Origin: Lamellibrachia satsuma | Taxonomy: Eukaryota > Annelida > Polychaeta > Sabellida > Siboglinidae | Length of the DNA: 64,000 bases | Reading direction: 5' to 3' | NCBI GenBank assembly: GCA_033239005.1 | Contig: BSQZ01000006.1 | Coordinates: forward strand, 6,193,501-6,257,500 | Part shown: positions 57,301-64,000 of the stretch, one piece after another | Layout: each line of letters opens with the position of its first letter | Numbering within the stretch: position 1 is the first letter of the stretch | The notes under the pieces: generated by a model | What the model saw: the letters and a program-made list of their open reading frames with translations, nothing else | Told to the model about the DNA's origin: nothing | Database searches by the model: none | Made by a program: the position numbers and the translations under genes

Positions 57301-58403
57301 CAGTTGATAAGTCACAACCACACTGCCTTTCCTGTGTACGTAATACAATCAGAAACATCACTAACATAGTTCTTGACCGCTACTCGGTCATGCAGTCAGT
57401 CTCAAGATGCCTACAGATTGTGGACGAAACACCAATAAAAATAAGAACGTCTTTTTTGTTGGGCATCGATAAAAAAATGTGTTCACTTTTATTATCGACT
57501 TTATAATAATAATTATAAAATTTAATCACTATAAATTTTATAAAAACTACATTTATCTTTCTGAGTTAAACAATAAATAAATTACAACTAACTATAGCAA
57601 ATATAGCATGAAATAGAGTATTAGAAAAGGCTTAGCAAGTAAAGAAAGGATATGGGTAAATACGTATTATCAATAAATTAACTAAAATAGTCCAGTTAAA
57701 GTGTCCGTGGTCTCACGTGTTACTGTTGCTGAATCAAAGAAACTGTTCAAATAAGAATGTATGGAATTACAATATGTTAATGCTGGTTCAGGGTGTTCCA
57801 TATCTTAGCACCAGTAACTGCTATATCAGTTTTAAAGGTTTTGGTCTGTGCTTGTTGTATGTAGAGATCTCGCATGGCGTTCGATTGTGCTTCTGATGGA
57901 AAGTTCGAGGGATATAATTTGGGGCCAGTCCCTTCATAGAACACCAATTGAGCCTGTCTGTGTGTTACAGGTTCTTGTGGTTTATTTATGAATCTCTCTC
58001 ATGATTTCCAGTTATCGTTTTGCTAAGTTTGTAGATGTTGTGATATATTGTATTAATACTGAATCGACGCATCATCAACTGACCAGAACTTGATCCGAGT
58101 GACGGCTACGAGGACACTGCCAAACATTGTCCGCATCTAAACAGATCAGCATCTCACTCTGGTGTTGTGCAAAACATCTCCTAGCACAGTTTTGCTAAAA
58201 AATTATTGATTCATTTGCCAATAATTGAAATCTTAAAATCGTTGCATTAACACAAAGAAACGACCATCACACGCACAATGTGTCTTATTAAATTATTTTA
58301 ACATGTAGAACAGAGTGATTCTTTGTCAATATACAAAATAGTTCCATATACTGTTTCCTTGATGCCACTATCAAAATTACGTAATATTCGGATAAGGCGC
58401 TCT
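51190..58403 (-). CDS. SEA-module / EGF / transmembrane receptor-like gene
   Basis: Gene-level entry. On the minus strand, exon triplets a-b-c encode SEA domains: module 1 (58.40-57.19 kb, decayed), module 2 (56962-55759, intact) and module 3 (55503-53479, intact). They are followed by an EGF exon, a transmembrane exon and a tail exon. All joins are phase-compatible: c ends phase 1, a ends phase 0, b ends phase 2. Exon sizes repeat (119 / 53 or 62 / 149 bp), showing duplication of a whole triplet. Each c exon starts with (R/S/W)KGS(V)(I/V)V(T/N)Y, the SEA self-cleavage motif. SEA-EGF-TM order occurs in membrane mucins and other glycosylated surface proteins. The N terminus and signal peptide were not identified, so the gene is incomplete in this reading. 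Confidence 0.75.
51407..51466. repeat. 15-bp tandem repeat, four copies
   Basis: agaatgagtagttaa repeated four times just upstream (gene sense) of the tail exon acceptor. Confidence 0.95.
51757..51782. repeat. (GACA)n microsatellite
   Basis: Six tandem gaca units in the intron of the SEA receptor gene. Confidence 0.95.
51866..51884 (-). CDS. Candidate 19-nt microexon of the SEA receptor
   Basis: Flanked by acceptor tttgttttag and an excellent donor ATGAG|gtaagt. It takes a phase 1 entry from the transmembrane exon (GAC GAT GCT GCA GAA ATG AG = DDAAEM+R) and leaves phase 2, which shifts the tail exon to IQYWT-stop. Inclusion would give a short acidic tail. Its existence is inferred from splice signals only. 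Confidence 0.35.
52150..52476. repeat. 35-bp minisatellite, about 9 copies
   Basis: Unit cgtctgagtgaatggcatca + acgtgcctatggtct, very homogeneous, in the intron between the transmembrane exon and the tail exon. A single diverged relative (catctgagtggattgctttt) occurs near 55144 in another intron of the same gene. Confidence 0.97.
52542..52664 (-). CDS. SEA receptor transmembrane exon
   Basis: Acceptor attttctttgacag; reads (S)MGQEKATMFIGIVVCVFV then VIVICLVIGCVAMRRRRQPP: a single hydrophobic helix with an RRRR stop-transfer signal, giving a type I topology with the EGF and SEA domains outside. Donor CAGG|gtacgt in phase 1. Confidence 0.8.
53013..53126 (-). CDS. SEA receptor EGF-domain exon
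   Basis: Acceptor atttgtttgtcag; donor TCTT|gtgagc. A 114-bp symmetric (1-1) exon reading DVDMCHSNPCQNGGTCHN then LVDVYKCDCVDSFERNSCES, a complete six-cysteine EGF domain with CQNGGTC core. It directly follows a SEA module, as in membrane mucins. Confidence 0.88.
53479..53627 (-). CDS. SEA module 3, exon c (self-cleavage motif)
   Basis: 149 bp. Reads (S)KGSVIVTYNLEMKRFYTLA then ALTSIMKKFLKDHNNQLGLF and VSPESITFA. It holds the G-S-V-I-V motif at its start. Acceptor gttcgtag, donor CGCAG|gtaggt. Confidence 0.85.
53700..54525 (+). mobile_element. Decayed LINE reverse transcriptase fragment, antisense in a SEA-gene intron
   Basis: Plus strand: EHIM..-like start, then ALEDHTGTISIGGRMITNL, RFADGIDGLAA (FADD box as FADG), LVNLVNRLDKT (53880-54040), and after several breaks TTLQGTTKGKRKRG-like and NWADDVIERTGTDFYEAKRL (54330-54470). 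This matches the C-terminal half of invertebrate non-LTR elements with the RFADDIDGLAG box. Frameshifted and dead. Confidence 0.75.
54575..54612. repeat. (CA)n-type microsatellite
   Basis: Interrupted cacacacaccacacacacca run. Confidence 0.9.
54618..54722 (-). mobile_element. Diverged SINE, copy 4
   Basis: Minus strand: tRNA-like head cacagtagagcgccgactgt, B-box-like gggggttacagttcgcc and then agtttcgaaacttgggtaat, matching the family at 590-798 and 60.6-60.83 kb. Confidence 0.6.
54855..54907 (-). CDS. SEA module 3, exon b
   Basis: 53 bp: LRIVFGSDVVAVKDPMF + AG. Acceptor tttgactag, donor TTCAG|gtaagt, phase 0 to 2. Same length and pattern as exon b of module 1. Confidence 0.82.
55385..55503 (-). 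CDS. SEA module 3, exon a
   Basis: 119 bp: DRVSFSYYGKFIMPNRPFKD then TFTDKSSSIYKELSRHTEDK. Acceptor tatcgttgcag; donor GATAAG|gtctat (weak). Aligns with exon a of module 2 along its length. Confidence 0.82.
55759..55907 (-). CDS. SEA module 2, exon c (self-cleavage motif)
   Basis: 149 bp: (R)KGSVIVNYLLVLKRYHTPT then EVTDVLKKFLRDHNGLLGLF and VVSEDSVKFS. Acceptor gcatcacaaacag, donor TTTCAG|gtatgc. Upstream of the acceptor, 55936-55955 repeats the exon start (aaagggagcgtgattttgat on minus), a local partial duplication. Confidence 0.87.
56211..56272 (-). CDS. SEA module 2, exon b
   Basis: 62 bp: VREVFHDVFNDVEDISKITF + AG. Acceptor tctgtttag, donor TTTCAG|gtaagc. Three codons longer than exon b of modules 1 and 3. 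Confidence 0.85.
56436..56560 (-). mobile_element. Diverged 3' end of the CR1-like LINE (third copy)
   Basis: Plus-strand text ttaagttccagatggcacgc + ggacaaacaagccacagact parallels the reverse complement of the tail at 35590-35660 (ttccagatggcaagtggacaaggaagccattggctt). Lies in the intron between SEA exons a and b of module 2. Confidence 0.6.
56844..56962 (-). CDS. SEA module 2, exon a
   Basis: 119 bp: (E)SSLFGYYGTMTIPNRPYSP then DLADMSTSLYKEMAKEISKK. Acceptor gttacag, donor AAAAAG|gtccgt. With exons b and c it gives one complete SEA domain ending shortly after the KGSVIVNY motif and its C-terminal helix. Confidence 0.85.
57186..57331 (-). pseudogene. SEA module 1, exon c, with in-frame stop
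   Basis: 146 bp: (W)KGSVVVTYQLIFKKEYTVN, then TAG at 57273-57271, then LGNIMKAYLSNHDGRIGLLG and TPRNIKFA. Splice sites (cgtacacag acceptor, GCAG|gtatga donor) and phases are intact. The nonsense codon would truncate any transcript that uses it. Either a pseudo-exon or a sequence error or polymorphism. Confidence 0.75.
57690..58020 (-). mobile_element. Probable LINE C-terminal fragment
   Basis: Minus strand reads TDIAVTGAKIWNTLNQH near 57785-57835, resembling the GPKIWNNLP end of CR1/L2-type reverse transcriptases, with AKR*LEIMRERF upstream. Decayed, in the intron between b1 and c1. Confidence 0.4.
58084..58136 (-). CDS. SEA module 1, exon b
   Basis: 53 bp: MRTMFGSVLVAVTRIKF + TG. Acceptor gatctgtttag, donor TTCTG|gtcagt. 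Open reading, but both partner exons of the module are damaged. Confidence 0.65.
58330..58403 (-). pseudogene. SEA module 1, degenerate exon a
   Basis: After acceptor-like acttgtag, (E)SALSEYYVILIVAS aligns with ESSLFGYYGTMTIPN of module 2, then similarity fades and no equivalent donor is seen. A decayed duplicate. Confidence 0.5.
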
Positions 58404-58890
58404 CTACAAGTATTGATTGAAACAATAGTTTCCACACAGTAATACAAAACAAATGAAGAAATCAGTTCTACTTTAAGAAAGACAAAACTGTTGTTTCTCT
58501 TCAGTAGATTGGCTCATAATCAAACATGAGGTGAATTTGATGAATGCCACAATTGTGTTTAATTTATGTAGTCTGTTCACATCTACGAGTTCTAAATAAC
58601 ACAAAAGAGGTTCAAATGGGACAGTACATTCTTACTGTCCCACTTTTCCAGTTAGCTTAAGGTCAGCGTGGCCTGTGGATGTTATATCTGTAAATTCTTT
58701 AAGTGAAATGTCGCATGTTTGAGTTAGCGAACTAACGAAACGACTCTATCGTAAACAGGGCGTTTTTAAATACAAAGTGGAGGGCATTACCCCAGCCATT
58801 TAATTTATCCCCAGTCAGCCCAACTTGCCTCCCCAACCCTGACCCATTATGCCTTATGTCATTTTAATGGAATTTGAAACGGGGCCAAGG
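58404..58890. other. Non-coding stretch upstream of SEA module 1
   Basis: No exon recognised. Unique AT-rich DNA up to the duplicated LINE/(AT)n unit. Confidence 0.45.
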
Positions 58891-58892
58891 TC

Positions 58893-59810
<918 letters not shown>

Positions 59811-60200
59811 GAATTTAAATGATAACCTAAATAGGCATAAACATATTGAGAGAGTAGCAAATAATTGTTCAAGAACAATTGGAATTGCAAACAAATTTAA
59901 GCATGTCTTACCATTAAGTATACAAATTACACCATATAATTAATTAATTTTACACATAAATTACTGTCTAATGATCTGGGGCTACCTATATAAGGGGATA
60001 AAGACATTACAAAAGAAAGCTATTAGAATAATATATGTAATAAAATACAAGTCACACATGGAGCCATTATTTAAAAGCTTCTCTGTTTTAAAGGTTGAAG
60101 ATTTGTTGAAAATACAGAAACAACGATTCTATTATAAATTCATGCACAATTAGTTACCAGCTTACTTACAAAACAGGCCGATGAACAAGAATACGTAAAT
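59811..60200 (+). mobile_element. LINE reverse transcriptase C-terminal remnant
   Basis: Reads RHKHIERVANNCSRTIGIAN then KFKHVLPLSIQI, INYCLMIWGYLYKGIKTLQKKAIRIIYVIKYKSHMEPLF and LLKIQKQRFYYKFMHN across two frames. This is the usual end of a CR1/Jockey-type RT (YC..IWG ... LQKKAIRII). Endonuclease and RT core are missing between it and the preceding fragment. Confidence 0.75.
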
Positions 60201-60609
60201 CGAACATGGTGTCCGTTTTTTTTAAACCAATGAGCTTTATCGGGTTATACTGGTTGTCGATCCTGGTCCGCTTTGACCTAATTATTCAAGCTGTGTGTCT
60301 ATATGCGACTAACGAACATAACCTAAACGAAGCATCTACTACAAAAATGTCTAATTCAATTCATAACCTGGGTTTTAATAAACTATCTACATATACACAT
60401 AACATCGTTGAATACTGGTGTCGAGAATCTGTCTAATAATAGTCATTCATCCTTTGTAAAGCGGGGCTCTGTGCATACATAGTAGGCTGTGAGTGACGGC
60501 CCGTGTGACTCATAAGAAGTCGTACATACGTCTCTGCACGTACACCACACGTAGTCTCATTCCTTTTGTATGTTCAACAAGTATTCTTCTTCTTCTTTAT
60601 GTCGGGAAG
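60201..60609. other. Unassigned, probably LINE 3' region
   Basis: Short ORFs without motifs; may be 3' sequence of the preceding element. Confidence 0.35.
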
Positions 60610-60832
60610 CTAGCATCCATTAAGGAGATATTTTACTTCCCCTGGCATATACATCAGATAGGCTTTTACTATCTCTTCCGAAAGACACATACAAAATGGG
60701 GTGAAAGAAATTGCCCAAGCTTCGAAACGGCGGAGGTGGTTTCGAACCCCGTCCTTTCGAACGAAAGCCCGACGCTCTGTTACACGACCAGCGCGCCCCA
60801 CATTGAAGCGTGACACCCTTTGTTCCAGCATT
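60610..60832 (-). mobile_element. tRNA-derived SINE, copy 3 (best preserved head)
   Basis: Minus strand: tggggcgcgctggtcgtgta (A-box region), perfect B box ggttcgaaacc at about 60738-60748, then cgtttcgaagcttgggcaat, ttctttcaccccattttgta and tgtctttcggaagag. Same family as 590-798. The tRNA-like head could still support pol III initiation. Confidence 0.8.
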
Positions 60833-62104
60833 GGTTTACTTGTCTTATGTAATATAGATCACCGGCACGGAGTTGGTTGAAGTACCCCGCTTCTTTGTCC
60901 AATACTGGTCAATTTACATTGTACTGACCACCGTTCAGTGGGCGACGATCACCACATTTAAGGATACACCCACAGTATTACAGTTTGATCTTAGCACAGT
61001 GTAAACAGCATATTATTACAGATGGCCTATATTCTTCAGGTGTTTACTAACAGTAAACTAGATCTTTCAACCATTTGCGTATAAATAATTAACAGCTCAT
61101 TAGTGACACGAAACTCGGGTAAACTATCAATTAATGCATATAAGAAGAATGTGTATAAAAACAAATGATACCAAACGACGTGGCAAATATCCCGTGTGTG
61201 TAGACAAACCCGATAACTTCACACTAATGTTCCGACGCTTCTAATGGTTTGAAAAAAACTGACCAGTCAAACATTGACGGGTAAATACAAACTATTCGTC
61301 CTCACAAACACTTACCAGAAACTCCGCTTGAGTTGGCCACCATGTCACTTACAGTTGGAGATCAACGAACCGGCATCCAACGTCTCTGTTGAGCGGAGCA
61401 ACGAACGCGGGGCATAATTTTATACGGTTCGACAGATATGCCTGACAAATGTACCACACGGCGTACAGATAGGATCACACTTACAATGTGAGTCTACTTT
61501 ATACAATCTGCCAGTGACGGATCTAAATGGGTTCGTCCAGATATCCGCTTAGCCACTTCCCAAACCCCTAACATTACATCGGACCTAATATTTGCCTTCA
61601 CAAAATGTCGGTTATTATAACGGTCACACGCTGTGAACGTACAAGCCCGTTACTACAAAACAGAGTCGGTACAACCTTTCTACGAATAAATACCGCAGTA
61701 CCGCGAGTGAAACTAAAATAGTTACCTTCATAACGTCACACGCGGAAATATGATACTTTAATGGAGGTTTGGTTTTAGAACATACATCGACGCAGCCTGT
61801 GTAGTTGCGTCCTTTTTGCCTTAAAACTGAACGAACTCGTCACTCTAACTGTGTCCTTGAATAGAGAGGTGTCGTATGTTTCCGAGCGCCTGAATTTGAC
61901 CCAACGCAAAACAATGGTTCCATTTAAACAGATTTCAGCGTCAGCCACCGGTCGTGACAGAGTGATTCCAAATGACTGAAGGAAACACTCACAGTTTTGT
62001 CTCGAGAAACTGCCAATGACATTAAACGGACGACTGTCTGCACGAACACTCTCACGCATTAACACTGCTGTGCCAAAAACAGTGGTTTATTTCAGACGTT
62101 AGAC
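60833..62104 (-). other. Upstream region of the SEA gene; no certain exon
   Basis: A candidate first exon ATG..VANSSGVS|gtaagt lies at 61343-61316 on minus and leaves phase 1, which fits SEA exon a, but it has no signal peptide. A 96-codon minus ORF at 61775-62065 (ADAEICLNGTIVLRW...) has no clear domain. Neither is called. Confidence 0.3.
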
Positions 62105-64000
62105 GCAGCTAATAATTAATAATAATAATAATAGGCAGAGCGTAGTCTCGTAGAGACGATGCTGATGCGCCCTGTTGTCAATTTGTCAAATTTTCAAATT
62201 TTGGCAGCGTCCACTGTGGCTGTGAAGGCCGATTCTTGAGTGGCAGTCCTTTCCGCAGCCAAAGCAGACGAAACAGGATGACATTGGTGGTAGTGCTGCG
62301 TTTTGTTTTCGCCGCATCCTCTTCTCTGCCGCATGCTGGTGTCTCCTTTCATCTGCCCTTTCAATGCCTCTGCGTGTTGCCTGACGCCAAGCAGTGCGGT
62401 CTTCGGCCACTGCTTCCCAGTCTTTGGGGCTGATGTCACAGGCCTTCATGTCACGATTGCAGGCATCCTTGAATCGGAGGGCTGGGCGTCCCACTGGCCT
62501 CGCGCCACTGGTGAGTTGTCCATAGAGGATGTCTTTCGGCAAGCGGCCGTCCTCCATGCGACGCACATGGTCCAACCAGCGCAGGCGTCTCTGGCTCAGC
62601 AGTGAATGCATGCTGCGGATCCTGGCACGGTCAAGTATGTCGCTGTAGGGGATACGATCCTGCCATGTGATGCCGAGGATACGCTTGAGGCACCGCATGT
62701 GGAAGGTGTTGAGGCGGCGCTCCTGGCACATGTATGTTGTCCACGATTCGCTGCCATAGAGGAGGGTGCCCAACACACAGGCCTGGTAGATTCTCATCTT
62801 GGTGTTCTCGGTGAGCATCTTATTTTCCCATACTCTTTTGGTCAGCTTGGCCATAGTGCATGCGGCTTTTCCGATGCGTCTGTATATCTCCTTGTCCAGC
62901 GAAAGGTTGTTAGAGATGTTTGACCCGAGGTAGGTGAAGTCTTCTACTACCTCCAGGGTGTAGTCATTGATCTTGACGGAGGGGACTTTGCTGGCATCCC
63001 GTGCAATGACGTTCGTCTTCTTCAGGCTGATTGTGAGTCCAAACTCACTGCAGGCATGTGCAAAGCGATCGACCAGCCTCTGAAGGGCCTCTTCTGAGTG
63101 GGCAGTGAGCGCTGCATCACCTGCAAACAGCATCTCCCTGACGTATACCTCTGTCACCTTTGTTTTGGCACGTAGACGTGCCAGGTTGAACAGCTTCCCA
63201 TCAGATCTGGTGTGCAGGTAGATACCGTCTGAGGAAGAGTCGAAGGCATATGACAGAAGTAGGGAGAAGAAGATCCCAAACAATGTTGGAGCAAGGACAC
63301 AGCCTTGCTTGACACCGCTGCAGACAGGGAAGGGCTCCGATGTCGAACCATCGTACACAACTGTACCCTTCATGTTCTCATGAAAGGAGACCACCATGCT
63401 GCGTAGCTTGGGAGGGCAGCCGATCTTCTCAAGTAGGCAGAAGAGTCCCTTCCTGCTGACAAGATCGAAGGCCTTGGTTAAGTCAATGAACGCCACGTAG
63501 AGGGGCATTCCCTGTTCTCTGCACTTTTCCTGGAGCTGGCGTACTGAGAAGATCATATCTATGGTGGATCTTCCTGCTCTGAACCCGCACTGGGATTCTG
63601 GGTAGACACGTGAGGCAAGTTTCTGAAGTCTGATTAGTAGGACCCGAGCGAAGGCCTTCCCCACAATGCTCAATAATGATATGCCCCTATAGTTGTTGCA
63701 GTCACTGCGGTCGCCTTTGTTTTTATACAAGGTGACTATTGTAGCATCCCGCATTTCTTGAGGGACTGTTCCTTCATTCCAGCAGAGACAGAACAGTTGA
63801 TGAAGGTGGTGTAGTAAGGCGGGTTTCGCACACTTAATCACTTCTGGCGGTATGCTGTCACATCCTGGTGCCTTGCCGCAAGAGAGGGAGTCAATAGCTT
63901 TGCTGAGGTCCTCGACTGTGGGCTCGTTGTCCAGCTCCTCCATCATAGGCAAGTTCCTGATGGCGTTGAGGGCAGCATTAGTAACGACTGTTTGTCGGGA
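62105..64000 (-). mobile_element. Non-LTR retrotransposon (LINE), minus strand, runs off the window
   Basis: The ORF is open from the window edge to its stop at 62188-62186, about 600 codons. Blocks: LSCGKAPGCDSIPPEVIK, RDATIVTLYKNKGDRSDC, NNYRGISLLSIVGKAFARVL, PESQCGFRAGRSTIDMIF, VAFIDLTKAFDLVSR, CSGVKQGCVLAPTLFGIFFS, then LFAGDAALTAHS at the FADD position, LKKTNVIA, VEDFTYLGSNIS, LLYGSESWTTY and a C-terminal CFGCGKDCHSRIGLHSHSGR zinc finger. A (TTA)n tail on minus (62112-62134) marks the 3' end. Intact except that the first catalytic Asp is Gly. N-terminal parts (endonuclease) lie beyond the window. Confidence 0.93.

Noticed and set aside
60730..60800. tRNA gene
   Set aside because: A and B boxes are present but the cloverleaf is degenerate and the sequence continues into the SINE body shared with other copies.
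61316..61343. Possible first exon MVANSSGVS of the SEA gene
   Set aside because: The donor and phase fit, but nine codons without a signal peptide are too little evidence for a call.
61775..62065. 96-codon minus ORF (ADAEICLNGTIVLRW...)
   Set aside because: A weak resemblance to SEA exon a (TYDTSLFKDTVR) was considered, but the conserved YYG and PNRP positions are missing and no splice sites fit.
62236..62923. Plus-strand ORFs antisense to the LINE
   Set aside because: Shadows of the minus-strand reverse transcriptase.

Overview
This window is eukaryotic, AT-rich, intron-rich genomic DNA from an animal, most likely a marine invertebrate. The clues are split genes with GT-AG introns, an EGF-receptor-type ligand, a PPM1K orthologue, SEA-EGF-membrane receptor exons, several LINE lineages, tRNA-derived SINEs, a pogo/Tigger remnant and very many minisatellites. 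I cannot name the species. No bacterial features, CRISPR arrays, rRNA genes or functional tRNA genes were seen.

Layout. 1-8.1 kb: non-coding, with one SINE, a 57-bp minisatellite (5.16-7.01 kb) and a 58-bp minisatellite (7.17-7.71 kb). 8.16-29.24 kb, plus strand: a seven-exon gene for a membrane-anchored EGF ligand (signal peptide, one EGF domain split by an intron between Cys4 and Cys5, a transmembrane segment, a cytoplasmic tail). Its 15-kb first intron carries four more minisatellites and a SINE. 29.3-33.8 kb: 3' UTR, intergenic DNA, a candidate orphan exon and a head-to-head inverted repeat cluster. 33.8-35.7 kb: an internally deleted, frameshifted CR1-like LINE. 36.45-39.03 kb, minus strand: the complete three-exon coding region of PPM1K, the mitochondrial branched-chain ketoacid dehydrogenase phosphatase; it lies tail to tail with the ligand gene. 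40-50.9 kb: repeats, namely a CCAAT-rich tandem array, a decayed EADTR-type mobile-element protein, a decayed pogo/Tigger transposase, a long family of about 24-bp repeats interrupted by unrelated DNA and an (AT)n block, and LINE 3' ends. 51.2-58.4 kb, minus strand: a receptor-like gene built from three-exon SEA modules (two intact, one decayed), then an EGF exon, a transmembrane exon and a cytoplasmic tail. Most of its coding exons are too short for simple ORF finding, so I located them by splice sites, phase and similarity between the modules. 58.9-62.1 kb: tandemly duplicated LINE and (AT)n palindrome units and a SINE. 62.1-64 kb, minus strand: a nearly intact LINE reverse transcriptase ORF that runs off the window edge and whose catalytic FADD box reads FAGD.

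Biology. The ligand gene and the SEA-EGF gene both encode single-pass surface proteins with an extracellular EGF domain. Every SEA module keeps the G-S-V-[IV]-V motif where SEA domains of mucins and adhesion receptors self-cleave. PPM1K is unrelated metabolic housekeeping. I found no proven new molecular system. The most original content is the SEA module gene, with its 119 / 53-62 / 149-bp exon triplet, a nonsense-damaged first module and a 19-nt microexon that would swap the cytoplasmic tail.
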